Shown: piece after piece, positions 25,604-35,500 of the stretch | Numbering within the stretch: the stretch's first letter is position 1 | Layout of the letters: each line of letters starts with the position of its first letter | NCBI GenBank assembly: GCA_044371425.1 | Contig: JBILTR010000012.1 | Span: 76,858 to 140,857 of the forward strand | Origin: JBEISR01 sp044371425 | GTDB lineage: Bacteria; Planctomycetota; Planctomycetia; Pirellulales; Pirellulaceae | Length of the DNA: 64,000 nucleotides | Direction: 5' to 3' | Notes under the pieces: generated by a model | What the model was told of the DNA's origin: nothing | Databases searched by the model: none | Seen by the model: the letters and a program-made list of their open reading frames with translations, nothing else | Made by a program: the position numbers and the translations under genes

Positions 25604-26887
25604 TCATTGTCGATCGTTCGCCGATAGCTTTTCGTTCCATTCCCGCAACAACGACTTGGCATCGATCTGATCCACCTTGGCCATCAATCGGCCATCGCGC
25701 AAAAGGACTTCGATCGGCATTCCAGTTGTGGTCGATTCGATCGTGTCGACGACCTGCTGGTTGTCCTGCCTCCGGACTACCGAATATCCTCGGCGAAACA
25801 CCTCCAAAGGATTGAGCGCCGCCAATTGCCCCGCCAATCGATCGATCGGACTACGAGCTCGTTCCAGCCGTACGGACCAATGCCGCTCCATGCGATCCTG
25901 AAGGTCGTCCAGCCGTTGCCTTCTCAGTTGCATCTGTTCCATCGGATCCTTCAAGATCGGACGTTCCGCAAGCAGTCGAAGATGCTGCTTGGCTTCCTGG
26001 ACGCGCCGCAGCACCGATCGATTCAGTCGATGATGAGACTCCACCAATCGGCTCATCAACTCGTTGGAATCAGGCAGAATTCTTTCGGCTGCTTCTGTAG
26101 GGGTCAGGGCCCGCACGTCGGCGGCTAGGTCGGCTAGGGTAACGTCGATTTCGTGGCCGACGGCTGAGACGGTTGGAATCGAACAGCCTGCGATCGCGCG
26201 CACCACCCGTTCCTCATTGAAGCACCACAGATCTTCCATGGAACCACCACCGCGTCCAACCACCAGAATATCGAGAGATGGTTGGATGCGCTGCGCCAGA
26301 TGGATCCCTCGTTCAATCTCTTCCGCCGCTCCTTCCCCCTGCACGCGCACTGGGATCAAGAGGACATGGACCCCTCGCCAGCGACGCCGCAGCACTTCCA
26401 GGAAGTCATGAGCGGCCGCGCCGGTGGGACTGGTCACCAAACCGATGCGGCGAGGAAAAGCGGGGAGGTCTCTCTTTCGTGATGCGGCGAATAATCCTTC
26501 TTTCTCCAGCCGCGCATGAAGCTGCTTGAAGGCCAGTTGCAAGGGACCGATACCCAGCGGTTGCATTTTCTGGATGACAAACTGATAGGTGCCTCGCGGC
26601 GCGTAGATATCCAGCCGACCGTAGCAAAGTACCTCCTGACCATCGCGCAGATCGAAGGCAATGCGAGCCGCCGAGGAACGCCACAAAACGGCTCGCACCT
26701 GGTGCTCGGAGTCCTTCAGCGTCAGGTAGCAGTGGCCACTGGAAGGCCGCGAAAGATCGGAGATCTCCCCCTGCACCCAAGCATCAGGGATCGATTCACG
26801 AAGTGCCGCCTGAGCCCATGCATGCAACTGCCCGATCGACATCGGCTCATCGGGACTGCATCCAGGCCACGCTTCTTCTGTCTCCAT
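25604..26887 (-). CDS. xseA: Exonuclease VII large subunit
   Basis: This is a 427-aa nuclease subunit. An N-terminal OB-fold DNA-binding domain (about 15-105: WVQGEISDLSRPSSGHCYLTLKD) is followed by the catalytic domain with RIGLVTSPTGAAAHDFLEVL, DILVVGRGGGSMEDLWCFN and VSAVGHEIDVTLADLAADVRALTPTEAAE, and then a coiled-coil C-terminal part. With the small subunit XseB it degrades single-stranded DNA into short acid-soluble fragments. No xseB lies next to it. Length is typical. Confidence 0.96.
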   Translation of the reverse strand: METEEAWPGCSPDEPMSIGQLHAWAQAALRESIPDAWVQGEISDLSRPSSGHCYLTLKDSEHQVRAVLWRSSAARIAFDLRDGQEVLCYGRLDIYAPRGTYQFVIQKMQPLGIGPLQLAFKQLHARLEKEGLFAASRKRDLPAFPRRIGLVTSPTGAAAHDFLEVLRRRWRGVHVLLIPVRVQGEGAAEEIERGIHLAQRIQPSLDILVVGRGGGSMEDLWCFNEERVVRAIAGCSIPTVSAVGHEIDVTLADLAADVRALTPTEAAERILPDSNELMSRLVESHHRLNRSVLRRVQEAKQHLRLLAERPILKDPMEQMQLRRQRLDDLQDRMERHWSVRLERARSPIDRLAGQLAALNPLEVFRRGYSVVRRQDNQQVVDTIESTTTGMPIEVLLRDGRLMAKVDQIDAKSLLREWNEKLSANDRQ

Positions 26888-27015
26888 CGGTATCTATGGC
26901 TCCCTCGCTTTGAGTCCACCTGGCCCGATCGCTCTTCTCGCTCCCTAGCGTTCCAATTCCCCGCTGCAACAGTCGACTTGAAAAGTCGCACCTCGCAGTC
27001 TTCTATCCGACTCCG

Positions 27016-27822
27016 TCACCCCCCGCGTGGATAGAAACCATCTTTCTCGGTGCCCGCCAGCACCCCATCGACGGGAGGCGAAACATGGTGAGCGAACTTC
27101 ATGCCGACCGCTAACGCCATCCCCGCTACAAAACCACCGACATGCGCAAACCAAGCGACCCCCGTCTGTTCGGCTGCATTCATCGATGCCCAGCCGTTGT
27201 AGAACTGAAACGCAAACCACAGTCCAAGGAAAATCCATGCGGGCAAAATGATGACGGGGAAGATAATCAGAAGCGGCAATACCGACATCACTTTCGCCTT
27301 GGGATAAAGCAGAAGATAGGCTCCCATCACGCCGGCAATCGCACCACTCGCACCGATGGTAGGAATGGGTGACTGGAGATCCGATGCAAGATGCGTGAGG
27401 CTGGCGATCAATCCGCACCCCAGGTACAGAAGCAGGTAGATTCCATGCCCCAGACGATCTTCGACATTGTCGCCAAAGATATGCAGAAACCACATGTTCC
27501 CCAGGAAGTGCATCAGCCCTCCATGGAGAAAAATGCAGGTGAGCAGAGTGAGCCAGTCGGAAACGGGAGCCGGTGGCAATTGCCGCATCCCTTTGATCAC
27601 CTGCGGTCCGAAAATCGTCGACACCACTCGCTCCGCCGGCACCACCACCGCCTTCCCTGGATTGGTGACGCGCGCGGGAATCATCCCCCACCGTTCGGCC
27701 AACGCCGCTCCGCCATCGCCTGACATCATTTGCGCTGCAAAGGCGGCCGTGCACAGGGCGATCATGAGATAATTCACCCACGGCCATCGGCGAGGCTGTA
27801 TGTTATCCCGTATCGGTATCAT
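27016..27822 (-). CDS. Rhomboid-family intramembrane serine protease
   Basis: This is a 268-aa membrane protease. The catalytic Ser159 lies in GASG (157-160) and the partner His227 in AHVGG, and the conserved HGGLMHFLGNMWFL segment is at 100-113. About six membrane helices are present, the normal core. AAGGA lies 8 bp before the ATG. It would cleave membrane proteins inside the bilayer. Substrates are unknown and no obvious partner is adjacent. It is divergent from the esterase gene. Confidence 0.95.
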   Translation of the reverse strand: MIPIRDNIQPRRWPWVNYLMIALCTAAFAAQMMSGDGGAALAERWGMIPARVTNPGKAVVVPAERVVSTIFGPQVIKGMRQLPPAPVSDWLTLLTCIFLHGGLMHFLGNMWFLHIFGDNVEDRLGHGIYLLLYLGCGLIASLTHLASDLQSPIPTIGASGAIAGVMGAYLLLYPKAKVMSVLPLLIIFPVIILPAWIFLGLWFAFQFYNGWASMNAAEQTGVAWFAHVGGFVAGMALAVGMKFAHHVSPPVDGVLAGTEKDGFYPRGG

Positions 27823-27894
27823 CCGCTGGTTCCTTCCCTGCCCGCTCGTGACTTCCTAGCGATTCCCGTGGACCTCACCCCAGGAAGCTTTGCC

Positions 27895-29934
27895 ATGCCC
27901 CCTGCCCAACTTACCCCATCGGTCGCACCCCGCGGACACCAGCCGATCCAGCCGAGTTCCAAATGGCCTTACCGGCATTGGGCTCTCCTGGCTTGCTGGT
28001 GGACGGTCGCCATTCTAGGAGACTCTTTCCTGAAAGCCCAGACGGCAGCCGAGCGCCTGCGAGCCGGCTTGGCGGATCGCGTAGCTGAACTCCAGCGACG
28101 CAACGATCTGAAATTCTTCCAGGACGCAACCTCATGGGACCATGCCCGACCAGAACTCCTGCGTCAACTACAGGCGATGCTGGGGCTCGATCCCTGGCCC
28201 CAGAAAACGCCGCTGGAACCTATGGAGCAGGGTCATTTTGAAGTCGACCAAGTGGTTGTCGAACGACTGGCATTCCAGTCGCAACCGGGACTTTGGGTCA
28301 CCGCCAACCTTTATCGCCCCAAACGGGTGGAATCGCCGCTGCCAGCCGTCCTCTACGTCTGCGGCCATGCTCAAGTGAAGCCACAAGGAGTCAGTCTGGG
28401 GAACAAGACGCATTATCAGCACCACCCGCTGTGGTTCGCCCAGCATGGTTACGTCTGCATGGCGATCGACACGATTCAACTAGGAGAAATCGAGGGGATC
28501 CATCATGGGCTCTACCAGTACCAACGCTGGGACTGGGTGGCCCGAGGCTACACGCCCGCTGGAGTCGAAGCCTGGAATGCGATACGTGCCATCGACTATC
28601 TGCAAGAGCGTCCTGAAGTCGACCCACAGCGGATCGGTATCACCGGACGGAGCGGTGGAGGCGCCTACAGCTGGTATGCAGCAGCCCTCGACCCCAGGAT
28701 TCAAGTGGCGGTCCCGGTTGCGGGGATCACCGACCTTCAAGACCACATCGTCGATCGATGCATCGATGGCCATTGCGACTGCATGTTCATGAACAACCGG
28801 TACGGCTGGGACTTTGGCACCCTCGCTGCAATGATCGCACCTCGACCTTTGCTGATCGGAAATACCGACCGCGATCCCATCTTCCCGATCGACGGGGTCG
28901 AACGGGTCCACCGGTCGGTCGCTCATCTCTATCAGGTCCTAGGAAAACCTGAGAACCTGGGAATCCACTGGACCACCGGTGGCCACGATGACACCCAGGA
29001 ATTGCAGGTTGGCTGCTTCGTCTGGTTCGAAAAACATCTCAAAGGGATCAAGGATCCGATCGAAGGCGTCGCCAGCAAATCGATCGAACCCCAATCGCTC
29101 AAGGTATGGGATCTTGCGCCTGTGGATCAACGAGTCACCAACGTTCAGGATTGGTTCACCACCCCAGCGACCCAAGCAATTCCGATCGATGCTGCCGGCT
29201 GGAAAGCCCGAATCCAACAGGCGATCTCCGACCGGAGACCATGGACCTCGGAAGCTGCGGAAGAGGCGTGGACCGACGTAGGCCATTGGAAGGAAACCGC
29301 TAGGGAACGATTCACGTCGTTCCACTGGTCCAGCCCCAACTGCCTGGATGGCACTCGATTCGACTGGATCCACCCCACACAGAAATCGAACCCAGGGAAA
29401 ATCGCCGTCGTCCTTCCCGATGCATCGCTGTGGGATCAACTCAAGCCGCTTTTGGATGGCGACGGTGGACAGAATCCAGGTGATTCAATAAGCCAGCGGG
29501 TAAGCCAATGGACTGGAATCCCATCCGACCTGCCTCTAGCAATCGCTCATCCCATCCACACAGGCAGCAATCGGATCGACGTCTCCATGAAGGACTGGAT
29601 TGGCCTCCGACGCTCTCTCCTCCTTACAGGTCTATCTTTAGAAGGACTCCAAATCGAATCACTGCGCAAGATACTGAACGCACTGAAGGGAAAAACTGGG
29701 GCCGAAGAGATCATCGTTCACTCACCTGGTCGCGGTGCGATGGTGGCGCTGCACGGGGCGTGGCTGAGCGAACTGAGGGGAGGCGAAATCCGATTCGACC
29801 AGTTGCCAGCGGGCTACGCCGACCGATTCCCACTCCCTGCAATCCTGCGTGAGGGAGATTTCGACCAAACGCTCCAGGCCGCCTCAGCCAGTGGTTGGCT
29901 TTTGCGGAGGATCGAGAGTCCTCCGATTCCATGA
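27895..29934 (+). CDS. Exported alpha/beta hydrolase (acetyl xylan esterase-like)
   Basis: This is a 679-aa protein starting at the ATG at 27895 (AGGAAG 7 bp upstream). The hydrophobic segment YRHWALLACWWTVAILGDSFL near residue 25-45 suggests a signal peptide or anchor. The central alpha/beta hydrolase domain has nucleophile Ser253 in GRSGGG, a likely acid Asp325 in NTDRDP and His364 in GGHDD. The last 280 residues form a second, weaker hydrolase-like region. Related planctomycete proteins are classed with acetyl xylan esterases. The sulfatase gene follows after 43 bp, so I infer a shared role in polysaccharide breakdown. Which ester it cleaves is not known. Confidence 0.85.
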   Translation: MPPAQLTPSVAPRGHQPIQPSSKWPYRHWALLACWWTVAILGDSFLKAQTAAERLRAGLADRVAELQRRNDLKFFQDATSWDHARPELLRQLQAMLGLDPWPQKTPLEPMEQGHFEVDQVVVERLAFQSQPGLWVTANLYRPKRVESPLPAVLYVCGHAQVKPQGVSLGNKTHYQHHPLWFAQHGYVCMAIDTIQLGEIEGIHHGLYQYQRWDWVARGYTPAGVEAWNAIRAIDYLQERPEVDPQRIGITGRSGGGAYSWYAAALDPRIQVAVPVAGITDLQDHIVDRCIDGHCDCMFMNNRYGWDFGTLAAMIAPRPLLIGNTDRDPIFPIDGVERVHRSVAHLYQVLGKPENLGIHWTTGGHDDTQELQVGCFVWFEKHLKGIKDPIEGVASKSIEPQSLKVWDLAPVDQRVTNVQDWFTTPATQAIPIDAAGWKARIQQAISDRRPWTSEAAEEAWTDVGHWKETARERFTSFHWSSPNCLDGTRFDWIHPTQKSNPGKIAVVLPDASLWDQLKPLLDGDGGQNPGDSISQRVSQWTGIPSDLPLAIAHPIHTGSNRIDVSMKDWIGLRRSLLLTGLSLEGLQIESLRKILNALKGKTGAEEIIVHSPGRGAMVALHGAWLSELRGGEIRFDQLPAGYADRFPLPAILREGDFDQTLQAASASGWLLRRIESPPIP

Positions 29935-29977
29935 ACTCCATTCGATAAATCCAACTACCTCTCGAGAGGCAATTTCG

Positions 29978-31474
29978 ATGCACCAACGCCGAACCTATTT
30001 CTGGATCGCTCTAGCTACGATGCTCTTCCTGCAAACGTCGGTGGAAACTGACGCCAAAGAGCCACGCTGGAATGTCCTTTGGATCATGGCTGACGATCTC
30101 AACAACCAGATCGGATGCTACGGCGATCCCAGCGCATCGACTCCCCATCTAGACGCCCTCGCCCGCTCCTCGATGCGGTTCGATCGAGCCTATTGCGCGT
30201 TCCCACTTTGTGGCCCCAGTCGCAATTCCATCCTGACCGGCCTTTACCCCAACAGCACCGGCATCTGGAACAATGGTCAGATTTTCCGCCAAACTATTCC
30301 CAGGCACATCTCGCTTCCCCAAGCATTCCGCCGGGAGGGGTATTGGGTGGTCCGGGCTGGAAAAATGTATCACTACAATGTCCCCAATTCGATCGGTACC
30401 GATGGCCACGACGATCCTGCCTCCTGGGAGGTGGAATTCAATCCATCGGGAGTCGATCGCACCAGGGAGCACTCGCAGATCTTCTCTCTTAAAGAACGCG
30501 AATTCGGCGGAACACTCAGCTGGCTGGCGTCGGATCATCCAGAGTCGTTGCATACCGACGCGCTGCTGGCCGAGGATGCCATCTGGGCACTCCAGCGATG
30601 TGCATCGCGGCCCGACCACCCCTTCTTTCTCTCCGTCGGTTTCTTTCGTCCCCACACGCCCTATGTGGCCCCCAAAGAGTACTTTGATCGACACCCGCTT
30701 GACTCCATCCCAGTGGTGCCCGACGTCGTAGCCGAGCAGCAGGACATTCCGCAGCCTGCTCTGGCCAGCGCCAAACCGGAACAGGCAGCCATGACCGACC
30801 GACAGCGGCAGGAAGCACTTCAGGCATACCGTGCGAGCATCTCGTTCATGGACGCACAGGTCGGTAAAGTGCTGGCTGCCCTGGAGTCGTCGGGATTGGC
30901 AGACAAGACCATCGTCGTCTTCACCAGCGACCACGGATACCACACAGGGGAACATGGACTATGGCAGAAGATGAGCCTTTTTGAAGAGAGTGCTCGCGTC
31001 CCTCTTTTGATGCGCGTTCCAGGCTGGACCGACCAAGGGACCGTTTCGAACTCCCCGGTATCGCATATCGATCTTTACCCAACGCTGCTGGAACTTGCGG
31101 CGATACGCCCAGAGGTTCGGCTGCAGGGGCAAAGCTTGGTGCCGATATTGAAAGATCCTCAGAACCCTGGCCGGGGCTGGGCGCTGACGCAAGTCTCGCG
31201 AGGCCAACCTCCCAACCGCTTCTTCGGCTATTCGCTGCGTACCCAGCGATGGCGCTATACCGAATGGGACAATGGAGCTAAGGGGCGCGAACTATACGAC
31301 CACCAATCCGACCCAAAAGAACTGAGAAATCTCGCAGGACTTCCCGAATTCGCGGCCGATACACAGCAGCTTGCCGAACAGCTAGCCGAGGCGGTGAAAA
31401 CGACGATGCCTCAATCGGGAGAAAAGATCGAGCTCAAACCTGGCCTCTGGGCCCCGGTCTGGATCGACCCATAA
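29978..31474 (+). CDS. Sulfatase, iduronate-2-sulfatase-like
   Basis: This is a 498-aa exported S1-family sulfatase, starting at the ATG at 29978. A hydrophobic signal-like segment (about 7-20) is followed by metal ligands Asp39-Asp40 and the active-site motif Cys78-Gly-Pro-Ser-Arg, whose Cys would be converted to formylglycine. TSDHGYHTGEHGLWQKMSLFEES matches the second metal and sulfate site of iduronate-2-sulfatase-like enzymes. It would release sulfate from sulfated sugars outside the cytoplasm. It probably forms an operon with the upstream esterase. No maturating enzyme gene is in the window. Confidence 0.93.
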   Translation: MHQRRTYFWIALATMLFLQTSVETDAKEPRWNVLWIMADDLNNQIGCYGDPSASTPHLDALARSSMRFDRAYCAFPLCGPSRNSILTGLYPNSTGIWNNGQIFRQTIPRHISLPQAFRREGYWVVRAGKMYHYNVPNSIGTDGHDDPASWEVEFNPSGVDRTREHSQIFSLKEREFGGTLSWLASDHPESLHTDALLAEDAIWALQRCASRPDHPFFLSVGFFRPHTPYVAPKEYFDRHPLDSIPVVPDVVAEQQDIPQPALASAKPEQAAMTDRQRQEALQAYRASISFMDAQVGKVLAALESSGLADKTIVVFTSDHGYHTGEHGLWQKMSLFEESARVPLLMRVPGWTDQGTVSNSPVSHIDLYPTLLELAAIRPEVRLQGQSLVPILKDPQNPGRGWALTQVSRGQPPNRFFGYSLRTQRWRYTEWDNGAKGRELYDHQSDPKELRNLAGLPEFAADTQQLAEQLAEAVKTTMPQSGEKIELKPGLWAPVWIDP

Positions 31475-31480
31475 GTCGCT

Positions 31481-31915
31481 CTAGCCCCTCGTTGACGACT
31501 CGACTAGGTAAGGCTGTAGCCTTCGGCGAATCTCCTCAGGAATGGGGTGAGGTACCAACCGATCCCCTTCGTGCAGGCAGTGGACGGAGGTCATCGTCCC
31601 CTTGGCAATCGGCTCGCCCGATCGTTCCAGTTCCATCCGATAGGTCACCGAAGATCCGCCGATGCGATCGATCTGGACCAAGATGGTCAGTTCGTCTTCA
31701 AACCGGGCTGGGGCGAAGAACTCGCAGGCAACCTGGACTCTCGGCCAAGTCCCAGCAAATGCGTCCCCTGGCTTCGGAAACACCGATAGCCCCATCGCCC
31801 TGAGAAACGCATGCTCGGCCTGTTCCATGTAGATCATCAACGACGCGAAGTGAACGATGCCCGCCGCATCCGTCTCCGCAAATTCCACGCGTCGCCGAAA
31901 AGTCCATTTCGCCAC
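31481..31915 (-). CDS. Acyl-CoA thioesterase (4-hydroxybenzoyl-CoA thioesterase family)
   Basis: This 144-aa hotdog-fold enzyme has the motif FAETDAAGIVHFASLMIYMEQAEHAFLRAMG near the N-terminus, in which the Asp and the GIVH segment are the catalytic signature of YbgC/4-HBT thioesterases. The Arg/Phe-rich strand that follows is also typical. It hydrolyses a CoA thioester in the cytosol, but the substrate is not evident. GAGGAG is placed 9 bp before the ATG. It converges with the sulfatase gene. Confidence 0.92.
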   Translation of the reverse strand: MAKWTFRRRVEFAETDAAGIVHFASLMIYMEQAEHAFLRAMGLSVFPKPGDAFAGTWPRVQVACEFFAPARFEDELTILVQIDRIGGSSVTYRMELERSGEPIAKGTMTSVHCLHEGDRLVPHPIPEEIRRRLQPYLVESSTRG

Positions 31916-31957
31916 GGCAGTCGACTCCTCATCGCACTGGAGTTCGCGCGTGTTTAG

Positions 31958-31993
31958 AAAAAAAGCCGACGCTCGTCCTGCGAGCTATCGGCT
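31958..31993 (-). terminator. Rho-independent terminator after rpsR
   Basis: Read on the minus strand, AGCCGA and TCGGCT enclose a second stem GCTCG/CGAGC with a short loop, followed by seven T. It is a strong terminator lying 28 bp past the rpsR stop. Confidence 0.88.
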
Positions 31994-32020
31994 TGAGATC
32001 GATCCACTTGGATTCAAGGA

Positions 32021-32305
32021 TCAGTCAGCGACGTAAGGTAGGAGCGCCATGAATCGCGCCCGCTTGATCGCCTGGGTCACCGCGTGCTGGCTGATGGCCG
32101 AGCAACCGGTCTTGCGACGGCCCACAATTCGACCATGACGATTGATCAGCTTGGAAAGCAATTCCACGTCCTTGTAGTCGACATACATCGGACGCGGCCG
32201 CTTGCCTTCGACGAAGAGCGGATCCTTCTTCTTGGTCTTGGTCCTTACCCGGGTCCGTTTCTTGCTGGTTTTCCGGGCAGCGGGCCCGCGGCGCACAGTG
32301 GACAT
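32021..32305 (-). CDS. rpsR: 30S ribosomal protein S18
   Basis: This is a 94-aa protein with a Lys/Arg-rich N-terminus and the conserved S18 core, including DYKDVELLSKLINRHGRIVGRRKTG and QAIKRARFMALLPY. It binds 16S rRNA on the platform of the small subunit together with S6. In many bacteria rpsR sits in an rpsF-ssb-rpsR-rplI operon. Here it stands alone and ends in its own strong terminator. Length and sequence are otherwise normal. Confidence 0.97.
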   Translation of the reverse strand: MSTVRRGPAARKTSKKRTRVRTKTKKKDPLFVEGKRPRPMYVDYKDVELLSKLINRHGRIVGRRKTGCSAISQHAVTQAIKRARFMALLPYVAD

Positions 32306-32569
32306 ATCGCCTGCAAATCCTGTAACAGTTGGTGACTACAACCTTTCACCGCGGACGATAACAAACGCCCGGGCGTCTTCCAGAACCCCAATTTATAACA
32401 ACCCGGGCAAGGCTTGCCAAGCCACGAATTCCTCCCCCCGGCGGGGAATATCCCCAGCGACGATCTGGAATTCAACGCCAAATTCTAGTAAAGCCCTTCT
32501 GAAGCGACTTTGGGAATCGGCCGGACGCGGACGAACGAGCAGATTTTGCTGGAAAGATGGGCTTTCGTA

Positions 32570-35500
32570 ATGCTTCGACCATTGCCGTGGGCATGGGCTG
32601 CCTTGGGATCGATTGCGATGTTCGGATCTGCCTTGGGCCAGGCCCCAAGGAATTCCGATCCATTCCCCGCCATCCGAGTGGTGCAAAATCCGGCGGGCCC
32701 CCAGGACTCCAGCGCACCGCGATCCCCTGCCTCCGCAAACCAACCAGCCAATGCGGCTTCATCTAGTCTCCCCTCCGGTACCGCCTCCTCTGCGAAAGAC
32801 GCCCCGGTCATCGCCGTCGATCCTGTACCGCTGCAGGCGGAGTCGATCAGCAAACTGATTCAGCAGGTGCAGGCTCAGACCGACCTGGACACCAATCTAC
32901 GCACCGCCCTGCTATCGCTCTACGAAGCCGTCCAGGTGGAACTGCGAAGCAAGGCCGAGTTGGAGCGGACGGCGAGGGAACTGGCCAGTAGCGCGGAAGC
33001 CGCGCCCACCGCAATCCAGGAAGCAAAGCGGCAAAAGGACCGCCCACCCGAAATCGAATCTCGCTCTACCCGCCTTCTCGACTTCATGCCGATCGAGGAA
33101 CTGCAAGTGGAGCAACAGCGGTTGCAGACCGGCCTGCAGGCAGTCATCGAACAGCGCACCAAAGTGGAGACCGCGATCACTTCGCGGGAAGCGCGCCGCA
33201 AGGACCTGCCCCGACTGATCAATGAAGAGAAGGAACTGCTCAAGAAGCAAGCGGACGAACTTTCCAGCTTCCAGCCTCCCGAAGGGGATGCGCGGATTGC
33301 CGAAGCTCAACGATGGTTGCTTCAAGCCAAGCGAGATGCCAGCCAGGAGAGGCTGAAGAAACTGGAACTGGAGGCGAGGACCTACGAAGCCGAATCGGAG
33401 CTGCTACCGCTTCGGAAGGAACTTCTGGTTCAGGAAGAAAAGCAGTGGCAGGCACTGGTCAAAGGAATTACCGAGGAACTGAACAAGCGACGCGAAAGCG
33501 CCATTAAAAATGAACTGCGTCGACTGACGCGGCTGCGGGAGGAGGCACCAGAAGGACTCAAAGCCTCGGCGGATCGCATGGTCAAGCGAGCTGGGGATTG
33601 GCTGGTTCTGGCCACCAACAATTCAGCGATCCAACGCGACATCGAATCCGCCAAAGCCTCCAAGAAGTTGTGGCAGGAACGCTATTCGATCATGACCGAC
33701 CGCATCCAACCCGGTCTCAGTCGCTCCTTCGGTGGTTACAACGCCATGGTGGGACTGATGCTGAGGCGACAACGCGGCGATCTCCCTGATCCCAAGCGGA
33801 TGAATGCCGAGTTGCAGCAATACGAACAGCGGATGATGGCCACCGAAACGCTGATTCTGGAACTGGATGACCTACGAGCCCAACTGGATGGTTTTAGCGA
33901 CTCCCTTTCTTCCAGCGGCGCGACCGATTCGACAGGACTTTCGGAAGAAGCCATCCGCTGGCTGACTGAAGAAAAGCAGCAATTGGCCAGCTACCGTCTG
34001 GATGCCAGCAACTACTTCGATAATCTCTTTCAGCTTGCCTCCACCAAAAAAGAGACGATTCAGCTGGTAGAACAGTATCGATCCTTTGTCGATCAACATA
34101 TCCTCTGGATCCGGTCTTCCGAAACGTTTCAGAGATCCGAATGGAAAGAAGTGCCGCAGGCAATCCAGTGGCTTGCTTCGTTCGACAACTGGTCGCTGGT
34201 CGGTAGCAGTCTCTGGCGCGACGCAAAGAAAGAAACGAGTACATGGATCTTCTTTGCAGCACTCTGGGGGCTGTTGGTCTTCCAGCTACCGTCATTGCGT
34301 CGAAGGATCAAGCCGCTGGGTGAACAGGCGATGCGAAGCGCCAACGTCTCCTTTGTCCCAACCGCCAAGACGATCGCCTGGACTCTTGCGATCAGTTTGC
34401 CGATTCCGCTGTTGCTGGCCTTCCTGGGATGGCGTTTGAATCGTCAAGGAACTCGCGACGACTTCCTGGCGACGGCAAGTGTTGGCCTTCTGGTGGCCGC
34501 ACGGTACCTGCTTCCGCTGGAGCTGCTACGACAGATCTGCCGCCCCCACGGACTGGCCGAAGACCATTTCGGCTGGGCCGTCCAGACCACCAAATACCTG
34601 CGCACCAATCTGCGCTGGCTGATCGATCTGGGAATCCCATCGGTGACCTGCGTCGCCATGCTTCATGCCGCTCAGGTGGACGCCTGGGAGAGTTCGCTTG
34701 GCCGTCTTGCATTTGCCACCCTGGCGTTGCTGACCGGATTTTTCCTCCTGAGAATCCTCAACCCAAAACATGGTGTGTTTGCCTCCTACCTAGCAAGCCA
34801 TCCAGGCGGCTGGGCCGATCGGCTCAGCTACCTCTGGTACTTCGGTATCTCGCTGGCCCCCTGGGCTCTAGGCGCCCTTAGCCTATTTGGATTCCACTAC
34901 ACGGCTCAGCGACTGGCCACCCTCCTCCACACCACCATCATCAGCCTGGTCTCTCTGCAACTAATCCACTATTTGCTTCAACGCTGGATGATGCTCAGTC
35001 GCCGCAAACTGGTGGTGGCGCAGGCCAAAATGCGACTGACCGAAGCCCAGAAACGGGATGTGCAAAGCGCTGGCCAGATGCTGCAGAATCTCCCCCAGAT
35101 CGATGTAGCGGAGATCAACGCGCAGACGATGCGTCTGCTTTCCAGCGTCGTACTCCTGGCCGCTCTCGGATCGATCGCCTTCATCTGGTCGGGTGTCCTT
35201 CCAGCAGTCGGCGTTCTCGATTCCGTGAAGCTATGGGAAGTCGCGGGGACTACCCCCGACAAGAATATCCCAATCACTCTGGCCAACCTGCTGATCGCCA
35301 TCCCAACGATTCTGATGACCATCGTCGCGGCGAGGAATCTTCCGGCTCTTCTGGAGATCGCGATCCTTCAGCATCTGCCGATCGAGAACGCGGTTCGCTA
35401 TGCGATCGCCACGCTGCTGACGTACCTGATCGCGTTCCTTGGAATCGTCACCACATTCAACAGCCTGGGTGTCCGGTGGGGCAGCATCCAGTGGTTGGTC

